Source: Fasciolopsis buskii
Lineage: Eukaryota; Platyhelminthes; Trematoda; Plagiorchiida; Fasciolidae
Assembly (NCBI GenBank): GCA_008360955.1
Contig: LUCM01010122.1
Span: 126,299-190,298 of the forward strand
Length of the DNA: 64,000 nucleotides
Direction: 5' to 3'
Under the pieces are notes generated by a model. The model was not told where the DNA came from, searched no databases, and saw nothing but the letters and a program-made list of their open reading frames with translations. Positions 12,898 to 27,800 of this stretch are shown here, piece after piece. The position numbers and the translations under genes were made by a program. Position 1 is the first letter of the stretch, and every line of letters begins with the position of its first letter.

Positions 12898-15800
12898 GTG
12901 TATGTGACTAAATATTTTCATGGCAGCACTTCGAATGTGAGATATTTTTGATTTTCTTGTGTTCTTTATTTACCCTTCCCTTTCTGAACTGAAAAATACT
13001 GTTCTAACTGCGGTGCATTCATACTATGGATAATGTCTACGAATGGTAGGAAAAGTGCGTAGAGGCACGAAACGGACTTAGCGGTTGTTGCCGCTCACAT
13101 GGTACTGCCTTGCCAAAATTACGCTCTGTGTATAGTGGTTGGTTCGGGACAAAGGGGTGACTGAACCGAGCAGTATCGAGCACACAGCCGACCGGTGCCG
13201 ATGACCGCAAAATCGGTCACCTACGTTTGGACTAATTTTAGCCCATCATCCGCACACACATTAATTTAATCTTGAAAGCCGAACTAGCCACGGTGCACCA
13301 TCGTTCTGAATGTTCCTAAGTGGAATCGTCACCCACTTACGCTCCCCACGATTCAGAGGACAGTATTGTGAAAGAATTGTTCACCTTTTACCCTTGATGA
13401 GTTAATGTTGAACGTCGGATCAGATCCACTATACCTAAAAAAAGCTGAAAACTTAACGACTGTTCATCAGTCAGACCTTTAGATAACCAACCTTATCCAT
13501 ACAGTTTGTTGTCGTTTTGGATTAGACGATCTGTCGACATCACTCCCCAGTTTCAAATGAAAGACATGCGAGAAATGGGACGTTTATTCTTCACCCGATT
13601 TTTAAATGTTCACACTCATTTTTAAAACCAAAATAGGATCAAAAAGACGTGTGCTCATTCCCGTCACAGAGAACATAGATGCCAGACAAATCGAAGTATT
13701 ATGTCGTACGTGAATCACAAATAAATTTGGATTTCTCCTCAGCAGTTGGTTTATCTGTTTCGATAAGACGGAAATGATAATGGTTTGGCCAAAATGTGGA
13801 TGATTAACAATGTGAAAGTCAGAGAAAATACGAATACAAACTTTAAATCATTCTCGAGTGTTTATTACGTCGAGACTGCATCTTGACATGGTGTGACAAT
13901 TCGCATACATCCTTGATTCAACAAGCTATACAGGATGGGTTTTCTCGAGCCGAAGATCCACTTATGTCTGGATGGACTTCCGGTCCAACAGATTGAGGGT
14001 CGATTTGAGCTGGCAGCTTATTCGGAAAAATGAGTGGAAGAATAACTGACCTAAATTGATGGGCTTTCATTCATCCACATCCCGCTGCCTTGCGATCAGG
14101 TTCTTGTTATAACCGAAGGCTTTGGTTGGAAGCCCCAACCGTTCTCTTGCTTAGTGGCTGGACTCCCTAGCGGTTTCGTCCAGAAGACCTCAATGAATAG
14201 CATGAGTACAATGAATTTCGTACCGCATCGACCGTCTAGCAGGATAATCAGGACCGCGCTACCCATTGCTTAGAGACAGGTGGGTAGTGATAAGTATACG
14301 CCTGCTCCGAGTTAGCGTACTGCCTTGTGGGTAAGACTTTTGAGTCAAAGGCTTCTGTTAAGGTTCCCAAATAAAAAAAACCCTCCGCGGTGTGGCCAGG
14401 CATGAAGTACCGATAGGCCCCAGCGTCGTTTCTGGGGGAAACCTTTCTAATTTTTATTCTTCCAATGTAAAGAACACAAAAGTTGCCACGAAGAACTGCG
14501 GATCGACAGATTTACCTGATGCCGGTATTAAGGGAAGGGAAAGAAATAGTGCGCAAGTGTGTGCACTTCACTTGGCGCCTTTAGTGTCCGCACAAGCACC
14601 CAAGTGGGACAACAAGCTGCCCTAGTTAGGACTCTTGAAACTTCAAAAATAGACGTAAGCTGTGTCGCCCAAAGAGCACACAGGATCCCACTTGTTTGGT
14701 GATTCTTCGTAGCCCAGATGCAACATCATTCACTCTTCGCGCGTCGAGTGATCCGGCTTCGAGCACTCGTGGTCAAACTGGCGTTAGGAAACTCGTCCAC
14801 GGACGCCCAGAGTAACTGAAGTGATTAAAGAATTCGACGGCACATTGATTTATTCTCAGGAGCGTCGGCTAGCGCGTTGAGCAGGACACTTTAGGCAGAA
14901 GTATATTTGGCCCACAGCTACAATGGGCCTCCCACGTATGCCTATAAATGAACCAACGCAGGTGGATACCAGCCCTCCATCCGAAATGGAGGAGAGATTT
15001 TCTTAGAAGATGCAAGATAGCTGGACTGAATGGACTGCCTTCATTCTTCTTCAAGGATGGTGGCGAAGTGTTAACAAAACTTTTGGATCAATCTGGGCAA
15101 GGGAGAAGGTTACTAAGGGCTGGTGTAAATCAGTGATTATGCCGACTTACAAGAAAGGTGACAGACCTTTATAAGAAGACTACAGAATAATTAGTTTAAT
15201 AAAGATTGCATCAAAGCTTCCCGTGGGCATTATTCTCCGCCGTTTGTGTAGTGCTCACGGAAGATTTATGCCTGAGAATCAACCCAGTTTCTGTTCCGGT
15301 CGTGGGGCTTGTACTGACCAAATTTTAACTTTGCGATAGATCTTAAAAGATAGGTGAATGTTTTATAAGCCCACGAATTTTCTATTTCTTGATTTGAAAG
15401 CGGCCTTCGACTCAGTCGATCGTGCAGCTCTTTGGCGCTGCCTCTCATTGAGGGGTGCGCACAGGAATTCATTTCATTCACCCAATCACTGTACACGAAC
15501 AGTTGAGGCCGAGTTTGCGCTCATGTTTATTTCTGACCCGAGTTCACTACCAGAAGTGATGTTCGTCAGCGTTGCCTTCATTCATCCTTCCTTTTTAATC
15601 TTGTCATTGAAGTGATTATGGAGATAGCCCTATCCTCCTGTGAGAATAGTGGGATTGATATTTGCTCAGATAGAAATATATCTAACTTGAAATATGCGAA
15701 CGATGTTCTGCTTCTGAGTGAAGATCAAAGTACGTTGCAAGCTTTTCTCGATCGTCTGAACGACAGTGTAGGTATGCTTGGAATGTTTTGCAACATCGAA

Positions 15801-18800
15801 GTGTAAAAAGCTGTTTCCGGATTAGATTGACTCAAAGCCAAACCTTATTCTTGCAAGAGAGCAACTAGATGAGATGAACGAATTTGGGCAGTTGTACCTC
15901 AATTGGCGGCCGTATATCAAATGAAGTCACTTCGCGTATGCAGAAGGCCCGGTTGGTATTTGCTAATTCGAGGCATATGTGGCGCCGGCGTGACACCCGG
16001 TTATCGACCGAGGGTCGAATATACATAATAGCAGTACGGGTATTGCTCTACGGCTCCGAAACATGGCCGTTGAGAGCAGAAGATTTGCAAAGACTTCCGG
16101 TGTTCGTAGCAGTGGTAGAGTACTGTAAGAGCTTTTCGTAACTCAGAAGTTAGGAGCAAGGTACTGTGCCTAGTCGTTAGAACAGGCATTGAATCATAAT
16201 AGATTGAGGTGGTTGGGACATATTTTGCAAATGGCCATGGAACGACTGTCCCGTTGTGTGTGGTTCTCCGAAGGAAGTGATGGTTGGAGGATGGCTCAGT
16301 GTGGCCAGTCGATGATATGAGTAAAAGCAAGAATGCTTTAAAAAGTGGATTGACAGGTGTAGGTGGAGTAACACTACCAGACTGGAGTCCACGAGATCCT
16401 CCAAAGAATTGTTTGAAGATAACAGGTGATATGGTTCAGTGCTGTAGTCAATACCATTCTGGAATTCGAAACTTTTCTTCTATATATTTCTTCAACCTAC
16501 CATTCTACAGTCGATGTTCCACTATTCACTTTTCTTTTTTCTATTTGAGGAGATGGTGGTGCGAGGTAGTAACCACAACCGGAACGTGTTGATGCGAGAT
16601 TAATGGTTGTCCAAAGTGAACAGAACTGAGTTGCCGCCTTGTGCGCAACCAAGAAAGAAAGTAGGAAGGGAAAACTAAGCAATGCACACACCCCGATGAT
16701 GTAACCCCAGCTGTTGATAAACGTAAGCTCAGCAATCAGATTCATGTGAGGGCAATTGCTTTATTTTCAACTTAAGGAATAGGGAATTTTTTGTTCATTT
16801 TCGCCAAGTGTATCATTTTAGACTAGATCGGTGTTTTTCTAAGCTTAATGGGTTCATTCAGTCATTCGTACTCATTCACTTGATTTCCGTTGCACAACCC
16901 AATACAATGACACGGGCATGAGCTTCCTGTTGTAACCCTTGAATAGTACAGGAAAAATGACACACCAAAGACAAAAAACACTTATATGAGTGTTTTCTTC
17001 TCCCGTTGATACTTAGTTGAAGGCTGGGACTACAACCGATTCCAAGGTACTTGTTGATGATAATAAGATGTTCGTCAATGGTCTAAGACTAGTTTAAACT
17101 TTATTCAATGAGAACTGGATCATGTTTCTGTTGGTCACAGTTGATCGAACTTGTCTTGCGTGCATGTGTATGTGATAGCGAAAGCCAACAGCCTGAGCAA
17201 CGACGTTTTCAAGGCCACTGAGAGGAACAACTTTTGAGTCTTTTGCTTAAGACCGACGTAATGCTAAGAGCGAGGTTTGTCTCATGAACGGCTTTTCCAA
17301 GGATGAGAACTATGGTGTGCAGATGCTACATGTACAAGACAAAGCTGGTGGCATAGAGCAAAGGTGAAAACTGTGAGGTAAGCTGCGTTAAGGAGAACAG
17401 ATAATTGCAAACACTCACCCACGTGAAACAACAAATGCCAAAGCAGTTTCTTAGAATGACTACACTGTCTGGTTCCGTGGTGTCCACTGAGGAACCCGTG
17501 ATGACTACTACCGGATCGGTGATTTGGATCAACGCGTCTGTCTCGAGTTTCTCATCAGCAGCAACGGGAAATGTAGACTCCGGCATCATAACCTCCGTGT
17601 TCAGCTCGGCCAAGTTCACAGCAGTCGAATTGATACCCAGTTTGTCCGGTACCTGAATTTCCACATCCGGCAAACTCGTGCTACTTGAACTTTTCTTGCG
17701 TGCGTCAAACTTTCCCACCCCGTTCCCCGAACTGTTTCCGTTCGATCCATGATTGGTTTCAGGTAACACTTCGAAGCAACGTTTGTTTCGCGGATCCGAA
17801 TGATATCGGACAAATTTCTGATTTTGACCATGTTTTTGCCATTTTGGTTAAAGATCGAAAAATAGAAAGTATGCAAACTTTTCCTAACAAAAAGTTGAAT
17901 AATGAAATCATAAAAATATATAAAATTTCCAGTCAGAAGTTCAAGATCGAGAGGCTGTCCAGCTGAAAGTGACTATCAAATTCCTATCAAGCATGACTTC
18001 ATAAATTTCATGTAGAAGGCAGAAACTGCATTTAACCCGTTGCTAAGTCCACTTCACGAAAGAACCGAGATCAAACGAAAGGCTGGCGTTTTGGTAACAC
18101 AAGTGACTGCTTTTTTAAGTCTCCACGGTTTCTTTAGTTGCATGTGTGATGTATGAGTGTAACAGAAAGGATGGCTGGGGATCCACTTAATCGACGAAGC
18201 GAATTGGTCCTCAAACTTAAAGTGATACAGGGTCACATCAAGTCGAAGCACTTCAAATATGTTAAGAAGTACGACAACGGAAAACTTCTCTCTACTACCA
18301 AATTGATTAGCAGGTGTGGGATTCCAAGCATCAGACTTTTGAAAGGACAAACGCTTGATTCACTTAAACACCACTTTAGCAATAACAAAATAACTCCTCT
18401 GCGCGATGAGTCACAAAACGAAGTGCGAACAAACAACAGTTAATATGGATATAATATTTACTATATACCCCAAACGAATGTATTCGCTGTTTGTTTTCGT
18501 CGCCTTTCTTCCAGGAAGACGAGCTGCTATTTTGTTACGGGGGAGTTACTTACGTCAATTCTGTTTGTGAATTGAACAATCAGCAAGTTTTTACTTGACC
18601 AGTGTTGAAGTCGGTCTAAATGATCATCTATGATTTCCGAATAATTATAAGCAATTTATTCCGCCAAACTATGTACCACGGACGTAAAGATCGGTCGCCG
18701 CTGCCAACTGTTTGGAAGGTGATTACTCGTCATTATCTGACTCCATCGTGGAGAGTCATGGGCTCGGCGACTGACCGCTGGACGTAGTGTTGAAAATCTC

Positions 18801-21800
18801 CAAACTGCTGAGAGGCGACCCGAATAGGTGTGTGAATAAGCCGTTCGACTCACATTCACTCACCCGCCCCCTTGAGTTCGGGAATCACGAAGAGGCCAGT
18901 GAATTGTTGCTGGCTTCTAGTAAAAGACAAACATTCATTCTCGCTAGCGTAAAAGTTGTACGATGACTAACCGAAGTTTTCGCAGTATGTAAGGAAGTCT
19001 GGTAGTCACGACAGCCAAAAAACCAGCAACCTTACCTTATTAGCATATTCATATGACAGAGGTGCATCTAATGTTTAAAGTCACAAGAACGTGGACGGGT
19101 TCAAAAAAGGAAACGGGCACCGTAAATGTCCAGGCAACAAAATCAATCGGTTAAAACAAGATAACTGCTAAGTCAACCAAACGATCTCAGACGGAGTGTA
19201 AGGATGTATGTGTTTACGAAACAGACTACTTTGTTGATTACTGACCAGATGAGAACAAGGACGGTCTGGAAGCAAAATAACTTTTGAATAGCGGATACCC
19301 AAGGTAGCATTAGCAGATGACTCAAATTCATCCATCGACTTTCAAGGTATGCGTCTTCGATGTATCCATAAACAAGTTGAAGATATCTTTTACCTTTTGT
19401 TTTCTTTATTAATGAAAAAACAATGCACATAATTTTTCAGGAAGGAGGCCGCAGTTAACAGACGGCTGCCAAATGGGAAAGTTGACCAGGGGTGGGAGGA
19501 TTCGAACTTCGCGTCCAAACGTCACGATCTTACCCGCCTGGCCATTGCTGGCCAACCCACAACGGGAATCAAGTGTAACCCAATGTCGCGCTTTATGAAA
19601 AGCTATCGGTTGAGCAGCAAGGCGATACTGTTAACAGAACCAACTTAGAGTACAACAGATCGGAATGATAATATTCTTACTGCCGTAACGACATCAACTC
19701 ATTCCACTTAAGTCGAACACAGTGAGAAACTGGTCATAAAAGATGAGAATAGTATCGATCTCTCAGCTTTGTGAATCACGTAAAAGTGCAGCGTGAAATT
19801 AATTCACTACAGTGCCCCCTTCTTTGAAGCATTCTCCTGACATCAGGAATTTTCTCCGGACACATTATTTCGGGCCCTACCAACGGGTTAACAGAGAACT
19901 GGAAGCAACATATAATTGATCGTTCCCGATGGTATTTATATTGGGGTTGGCTAACAGAGACACATTTTTCTCAATTTCAAAAATTTCTTGCCAATCTTGC
20001 AGCTTCTGCGAACAGCAGGAAGACAAGTGTCCAAAGGGGACCCTAACTCGGAATAAAAAATGGACAACTTTCTTGGTTCACCGTTCAATTTTTTCAAAGT
20101 TCCGTCGATTTTCGGACTATGAGCCCCATATGTTTCCTCCAGATGTTTTCCGGATCCGAAATTCGTTTTACTGTCTAGAAATGCAAAGGTCCTTTCCAAG
20201 AAAAGAACGAAAAGGTATCCACATGGACCCCCTACTCTGACAAGGTTCTGAGGAAGTGTCTTACAGAAACCATTTTGAAAGTATCTGAATGCACGACATG
20301 ATCTTTTTGAGTAACGTCAGAGTCAACATTATGAAATAGAGTGGCGATGATAGATACCACTTTGAATCCACTGCACAAAAATATTTGAGGAAAGCACTAT
20401 CAGTTACACTGGTGGTATACAAACGGCACAACTCACACAACGGTTTATGTCACTAAAATTAGGAGCAAACTAACAGATCAATGAAAACAAATTCAGATAC
20501 CTTGCACTCGCACACCCAAGGTCTTAAACCACGGTCATTTCACATGACAGACGTGTGTGTTACCGACATTCTGGGCCAAGTTTGTTCAGGTTTCATCCCA
20601 GTGACACTCAAGAATGCCCGACAGCTTCGAAGGGAGACACGGTCATTGTAGGTTAACTGCAGTCTCTCACCAAATCAGATCTTCTCAACGTGAAGAGTGG
20701 AATCCGAAAGGCAGTCAATCAAAGCAAAATATCATCAGTTCTACACACTACTCGCAACCAATTCTTAGATATATACATGGAAAACCAAATGCGATGCAGT
20801 CCAAATGGGACAGTAACCCATCTCCTGTGACCGACATGGGATTGACGTCGTCGCTGTGAGGTTGGCAAACAGCTTAGAAGACGAAAGCTACGGTCGACAC
20901 TTATGAACAGTTCACTAATCCACTGCCCTGTAGGCGCATCGGAAATGATTGCAATCCTATGTAAGCGATATATGGTTTTTGAATCCTTGTTCACGACCAT
21001 GCAGTCCTCGCCTGTTGTGAAGTGAAGCGTCGCGCGACACTTGGTGCGGAGCTACAGGATTTATGGTAGGTCCACGTGTACTGGTATCATCCCCCCTCTC
21101 TAGGCTTAATTGATATGATTGTTCCGCTGTCGTTAGGCCTGCCACTATGACCTTGATTTTCGACAAGAGTTTGGCAGGAAATGCAAGTTCATTGATTACG
21201 ATCAATTGCTTCACATCCTACAACGAAATCTTGCTTTGAAAACAGCGGTTCCGACAAAGTAGACACTCATGACCTTTCATTGTTCATTATTATCACACTG
21301 GGTCACTGATTCATGTTTGCAGAAAATGACGCATGGATATTGTACTAGCACATTGACCATTCGGGTGGCTGCTAGCTAGGATTTTCCGTTGAATTCGAAC
21401 ATCGAACACAAACGCCGTTGACTGGACCATGCGTGCCGATTGATCAGCCGGAGAATGCGCCTGTCGAGTTACGTCGGATCGGTGAATTGACAGACTCATT
21501 CAATTATGAGCGTTTTGATATAAAACTCGTTGAAAAGTTTACCACAGTAAACTAATTTTCACTGCGTCAATGAGACTTGGAGATGTCTTGATGAGAACAG
21601 AGATCAAAACTACCAGAGGAAATTCGGAACTCTGGTCAGTAATCAAAAATCTATTCTTCACGGAGAGATGAATCCGCGAGGTTCTGAAACACTCCATTTT
21701 CATGACGGTGTTATGATAGTGCGGTAATAGTTAAATATCGGCACGTAACAAACAAAAGTAGAAATGAAACACTTTCGCCCCAGAAGCTCGACGGATTTCA

Positions 21801-24800
21801 ACTAGCGAAAAACAACAATATGGGATTACCCATAACATTTTGTACTTACCAGCCGACGAAGCAAAAAGAATGTGATGACACACGATAGGACAATGCTGAT
21901 CGCTGAGAGAAAATATGCGACCGCGGCCATCACGATGGATCGTGCTGAATGACCTTGAGCTGAAAGAGAAATGGTAGGATTACCAATTAATTGGCAGGTT
22001 AAAAAGGAAAATCTATGTACTGGAATCCGGTCAGCTCTATTTATCAATTAATCCAAATTGCATCACAATTGGAACTAATGGAACAGAAACACTTGAAGTT
22101 TGTCAGTTTCCATGTGGAAAAATCATGTCCTACTTCGATCGAGGATTGTTTCAACAACTAAGTCATTGAGATACATGTGGTCAGTGGATCATATTCTGAG
22201 TCATCAGTAATCTGAAAACCAGCAGAAATCAGGAAAGCACCATAGAGGTAAACATACCAGCATCGGCAATGCCACCTTACCCATTCCTAGGTAAGACCAA
22301 ATTCGGGATGGACGATTAGACAATGAAGACTTTGAAACGGGCAACAGTCCATGATCGTGTAAAATAAATGACGGATTTCGGCTAAATCAATTTATTTAAC
22401 TTTGGCGTTCATGAGGCTACTCAGACACAGTTCGGCCAACCTGGCGGTTAAGGTGTGTGAAAGACAATTGTCGATCCCCTATTCGAGTTCTTGGTAGTAC
22501 TCGGGTAGATACACCTTTATTGGAATACCAGTGGTAAGTTCTGTAACTAACAGCGATCGGGGGTAGTGCAACTGCACAGTGTTTCGGACCAAAAGAGACT
22601 TTGAGAATCTGGACAAGTATTTTTTATTTTGAATGGTATAATGTCAACAACAACGCGTTGCTGTAATTCGCGAGTTAAAAACATCTACCAACAATGCAGG
22701 GTTACTAAAATTATACAAGCTTCAATAAGAAAAAGCAACACAGCGCACCGATTTTTCGATACACTCCATACGTCGTTCGGCTCGGGTATTTTCAGACTGG
22801 CATTGTTCCAATTCGTTCTTGAGAATGAGGTCAGAAGTGTCTTCATTCGTTCCTTAATAGCTAAGAAATTGAATAGCTAAAATTTTCGGCCCTATTCTTT
22901 CTCACAATATCATAATTCGGAGTTGAGCCTCGATAAGACGTTAAAATATGTGTTCATTAACAAGTCAGAAAACTGACTTTGGATCCATTTGAACACCATT
23001 TAATGTATCTAATGCTTTGGTTTTTTAACACTCGGTATTGAACTACAGGCTGCGAATAGTATGAATGGATGGGCAAAATTCCCCCAAGGGCATAAAATCA
23101 ACTTTGCCGATGCTCCAGCTCGTCGGGTTTGCGTTTCCGGTACGTCTTTCCAGTACTATTTGTCTTGCTCCAGTACGTAGTTGGAACACAATCAGCAAAA
23201 AATGACTGGGCAAAATCTGCAATACACCAAACCAGTAGGTCTGCGCACAACCCCACATCAGTGAATAACTGATGTCTGATTATCGCAAATGTGTGCCGAT
23301 GTTCCCATCGTGTTGGGAGAACATCCCAATGCTCAGTCGCATCAGATTTCGTGGTTCCTATTAAGAACAACAAACCTAGGCGACAGAATACATTCAAACT
23401 CGGACGGTCAAAAAGTGTATCATGGGAGTTTTCTGTGGTCGGAAAATTTCAAACGGTTTTTGCCTCCAATTGATGAGTTTTTTACTGATGCTGAAATATT
23501 TGGTAAAATGATTATTTGAACGTTACAGCAGATTTACCTGGTTCTCATGAGTAGTTTACAATTCTGGATTGTTAACTTGAATCAACAGTTGAGATGAACT
23601 AAATCTGCGTTAATATGATATTACCACAGGATGTTCGGTTTCATTTCCTCACACAGAACCGTCTAGGCCAGATTCAAGGACTGTAATATCGACCACCCTG
23701 CGCCACTGGCGAATGTGCTTTTGTACAGATCCATTGGTTAATCATACTTGTGAGTAGGAATTTAGTGGAATGGACCACATCCTAAAACCAAAACTGACTA
23801 CCAACAAACATAATAAGCTACCAACAATAAGTACCATTTGGCTACTATGGTGACAACAAAACTGTAGGCAACTAGTACAATTCTAAAATTTACGAGCGTT
23901 CACGAAAATAGTTTCCATTGAAGGGAGGGAATATCAAACAACAGAATGTAAAGCGGTACAACAGAATATCTGGAACTAATCCTGCTTTGGGAAGAACCTA
24001 GCGTATGTCAGTCGCCCATTTCGAATTGCAGCAACCATCATCATTATCGGTAAAGACGTATTCAAATCCAATTCTGTGATCCCCCTCCACCGTCCTCATG
24101 ATTGATAAGACAGCAAGCGAGGATTCTTCAGTGTAGAAAAACACGAATTTTTGAAACATAACAACTTTAGTGGACGTTAGGAGCCGATGGTCGATTTTTG
24201 AAGCCAGCCAGTCGGCCACGTGAACCGGGAACCAGCTAATAGGCAAGAAAATATGAAGCAAAATCTAACCAAAAGTAGACTGCAATGAACATCCGCGCGA
24301 TTCGCCTTCTCCATTCCATACTCGCATGCCTATTGGGCAGGGGACTAATTATGCTGCATTAAACTCGCCAGACACATTCTTTACAAATGACCAAATGTGA
24401 CTGGGCCACAGAATCTGAGGAAGCATCAAAAACAAAAGTTCCGTTTGATCTAATGAAGACTCAGTGTAAATCGAGTGGGTACAGCTTCTGGTGTCACAAA
24501 GGACCAAAGAGAAAACAATGTCTGCCTAACGATTCTCGACTTCTGACCTGGAAGCTGGGTCACTTCAGCCAGTGGCCTTCAGCAGTCCTTGTTTCGTGCC
24601 ATTCACTGTCCGACGTCAATGACGAATTCGGAGCGCGCACTGTGCCCGCGTCAAAAAGACGATAGAAGTGTGTTTTCGTGTGCGAATACCTGAGTGGGTG
24701 AGTCAGGTCTTCAGACAGCGAAATCAGACAACTGGATCACTTGTCTGGTTCCACGTTTGTGTGTATTTCCTTATGCAGGCGGGTACGCACACACAAAAGA

Positions 24801-27800
24801 AAGAAACCCGGTTCACATGCCAACAAATGAATAACTTCCTTGACCAAATTGGATTTTGGGACACAACAGAACACATCCACAACGTGCGCCGATACTTGTT
24901 CAACCTTTAAAGCCAACCAATGAACACCCGACAAAAACAAAGAATATAAATCTTATGGTAATCACCCGCGGTCCGACATTGTTCGTTAGGTGCGTGATTG
25001 AACATGGAAAAATAACGCTCTACCGGGCTAATCTGAATTGTATTTCGGATGTGCACTTTTCGAGCCAGCGTAACCATTAGGTTCCTTTTTTTGTTTTTCA
25101 CTTACCTTATTAGTGAAACAACTATGCACATGATTTTCAGGTAAAAGGTCAGCCGACAGATGGTTGTCGAGTGAGGAAGCTGACCAGTGATGAGACGGTA
25201 CGAACCTTCAACCTCCCGACTGAAACGTGGTGATATAAACCGACTGACTACCGCCGGCAGCAGTAGAAACTCGGACGCTATGGTCATATTGAGACATTCG
25301 GAATTCCCATGTTGAAATCACGAAAAGCGGTCAGCAAGCTAGTGCAATATTGAGAGTGGCTGAGAATGACGAAATGGGTGTACATGTATCATTGTTGGTT
25401 TTAACATTTGATCGGCATATTGGACAAGACCTCCAGGGTGAAGGCAAAAAACCTTAACAACCTGAATGTGTGGAACGTTTAGCAGGTTTCTTTGAAAGTA
25501 TGAAACGGTCCCTTCTATTTGATTTGGATGAGCTAGTGACCAAATCACGTTTTGGAAAATATACTCTTATTCGTCACACCCAATGACATTATTAAGCCTG
25601 GAGATTATATTTTGCACCCACGCTCAGCTAGCGACCTCAAACAGACCAACTGAAGCGAAAACAACCACAGCAATTAGCATTTCAGCCAGGTCTAGTTGTT
25701 TCATTATTTCAGCTCTTCACAACTGCAAATGCACTTTTGGCTTTTTCCTCTTGTCAAAATTGTTCAAACATTTGCAGTGCTGGGCGTTTTTGACAAAAAC
25801 GCATCTGGAGGAAGAAGTAGCACTCGGGCTTGTCACAGCGCACATAGAACGGATTCAGCAAAGAGTGACGTTCCCCTGGACGGAATGAAAGAAAATTTAT
25901 TCCAAGTTGCCGTTATGCGTTGCTATTCGTCAGATTTTCACCGTCATCGCGAGTCTAAAACCGAAGGAGGTTGAAAGCATTCGACGACAGGTCTCCACAG
26001 CAAATTCAACATTGCAACCGGAAGAAAGAGTGTTATTGATTGATGAATTGATAGGGCGGTGCTACTGTACTAAACGACTTTACATCCTAGAGCGACTTTA
26101 GACTGGAGTGAAGACCTGGTGGATATCAATACTTGATCTAGTGAGTGCAAAATGTAATTAGGCAAAGCTATAATTATCTCAAACAAAATTTCCCATTGTT
26201 TCCTCACAGATTTTACAGTGACATGGAGAAGGATCGCCGAAGGAAATACAAACGTCAGGACTATAATATTCCTGTTTCTGTCATTCATTGATATTGGTGT
26301 GTCTAGAGAGTTCAGGAGTGCTATTGAATTGCCCAGTGAACCGCCATGTCTTGCACCATCTCCGAAAGTGCGTGACCGCATCGATGAGTCAGTGCTGTCT
26401 ATTCTAAGCTGGAGAAGCAGGGATTTCGGTCAATTTACGCTTCTGTTATTGAAATAAATACTCGGGATTGATCCGTTATCGAACTGGTATGTATCCAACC
26501 TCTGCGGCCGGCAGAAGTCATTCTGCAATACTCAGGTGGCAAACTCACCTTTGGGTACAAATTAATAATTTGACAATGCAAGCAGAGTTAAAATGATAAA
26601 CCCACTATAAAAGCCACATGAATGTTTGGCCGAAAGTTCTCTGTCCTCGTTCTAAACGGCGACCTTCACCAATTGACTCATTGACTAACAAATGTCGACA
26701 AATCATAGCTAGGATATTGAAAACGAACTCTTCGTCCATGTGAATTTCTAATGATTCGAATGAAATTATATTCGCCCTGCCGATGTCAACCCTTCGATGC
26801 CGACTTTAGCTTTCTCGAATACGGTGAGCTAATCGTTGTCAGTGTTGGGTTAGTTGCGTTGGAATCCAGAATTTGGCTTCTAGAGGGAAATCTCGCACCC
26901 GTGCCCCTCATGTGGCCGAATAATCTGTTAGTCCATACCGATCTCCCAGGCAATGAATAATTGGCGAATTGTAAAATATACTCATCCAAAGGAAGCAACT
27001 GCGAGACCCTTAACTAGCGAACTCATTCCGCAAGGATGTTCCAAAATCCCAGGTAGATGTTCATTAGATGTGATTAAAGAAATTCCGTTCCAATACTGCC
27101 ATTAGGGAAGACAAAAAATAGCACCTGATCAGAACTGTATCATCTTGTCAGACTGAATTTAGCAAAAACGCAAGCATTTATGAAATTTCTTTAGGCTTTC
27201 ACAATCGAAATCCGGCCGATCGAATAAAAAACCGGGTGACGAACCAGCAAAAGAGACACAAATAAAACACGGGAAAAAATGCATCTGTGGCTGTTAAATA
27301 TGACAAAAACCTCATAGGAAAATCATTACTTACTTTTGGCTAACCATTTGGTTAAAATATTGACTAATGAGATGATGGTTCCGCAAGCGTTCTACATCCG
27401 GAGATCGTACGATTGAATGCAAACGGAAAAGGGGATAAAGGAAAGGAACAGTACTATTGCGAAACACGGTGGACTCACAATGGGCATTTGTCAATGTCAC
27501 TAAAATCGAGCATCTACCCCGTTTTGAAATCTTATTTATAGCGGTCGCTAACTCCAGTGCCTCAGTCGGTCGTCTCGACCCTAGTTCAATCCCAGTCCGC
27601 TTGATCAAGCGAGAATGATCAAATGGCACCCCACCGCTGAACATGACAGTTGTTTCCGTTTATTTATCACAACCAAATGAATTATATAGGTCCGTACAAA
27701 ATAGAGCTCATTAGCTGATTTCCCACCACCAGCTGGTGTATTATCTATTCTCTGGTCCTCATATGAAATGCCACCTCCGCTGCCCTCTGAGCGGACCACC

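Larger units (their letters stand above)
11055..17418. other. ENT intron between exons I and J
   Basis: 6.4 kb. Contains paired (AT)n tracts near 12.85 kb and a decayed LINE at 14.3-16.5 kb. From 11.06 to 12.8 and 12.9 to 14.3 kb I see no gene. Confidence 0.6.
21960..27333. other. ENT intron between exons G and H
   Basis: 5.4 kb with tRNA-like repeats near 22.45 and 25.2 kb. A minus-strand frame at 23.1-23.4 kb and plus frames at 24.4-24.9 kb are open for 80-99 codons but lack recognisable motifs or strong splice sites. Confidence 0.5.

Noticed and set aside
16497..16745. Hydrophobic minus-strand frame as ENT TM7
   Set aside because: No FPA(I/V) or CWP-type motif and no fitting splice sites; TM7 is exon J.
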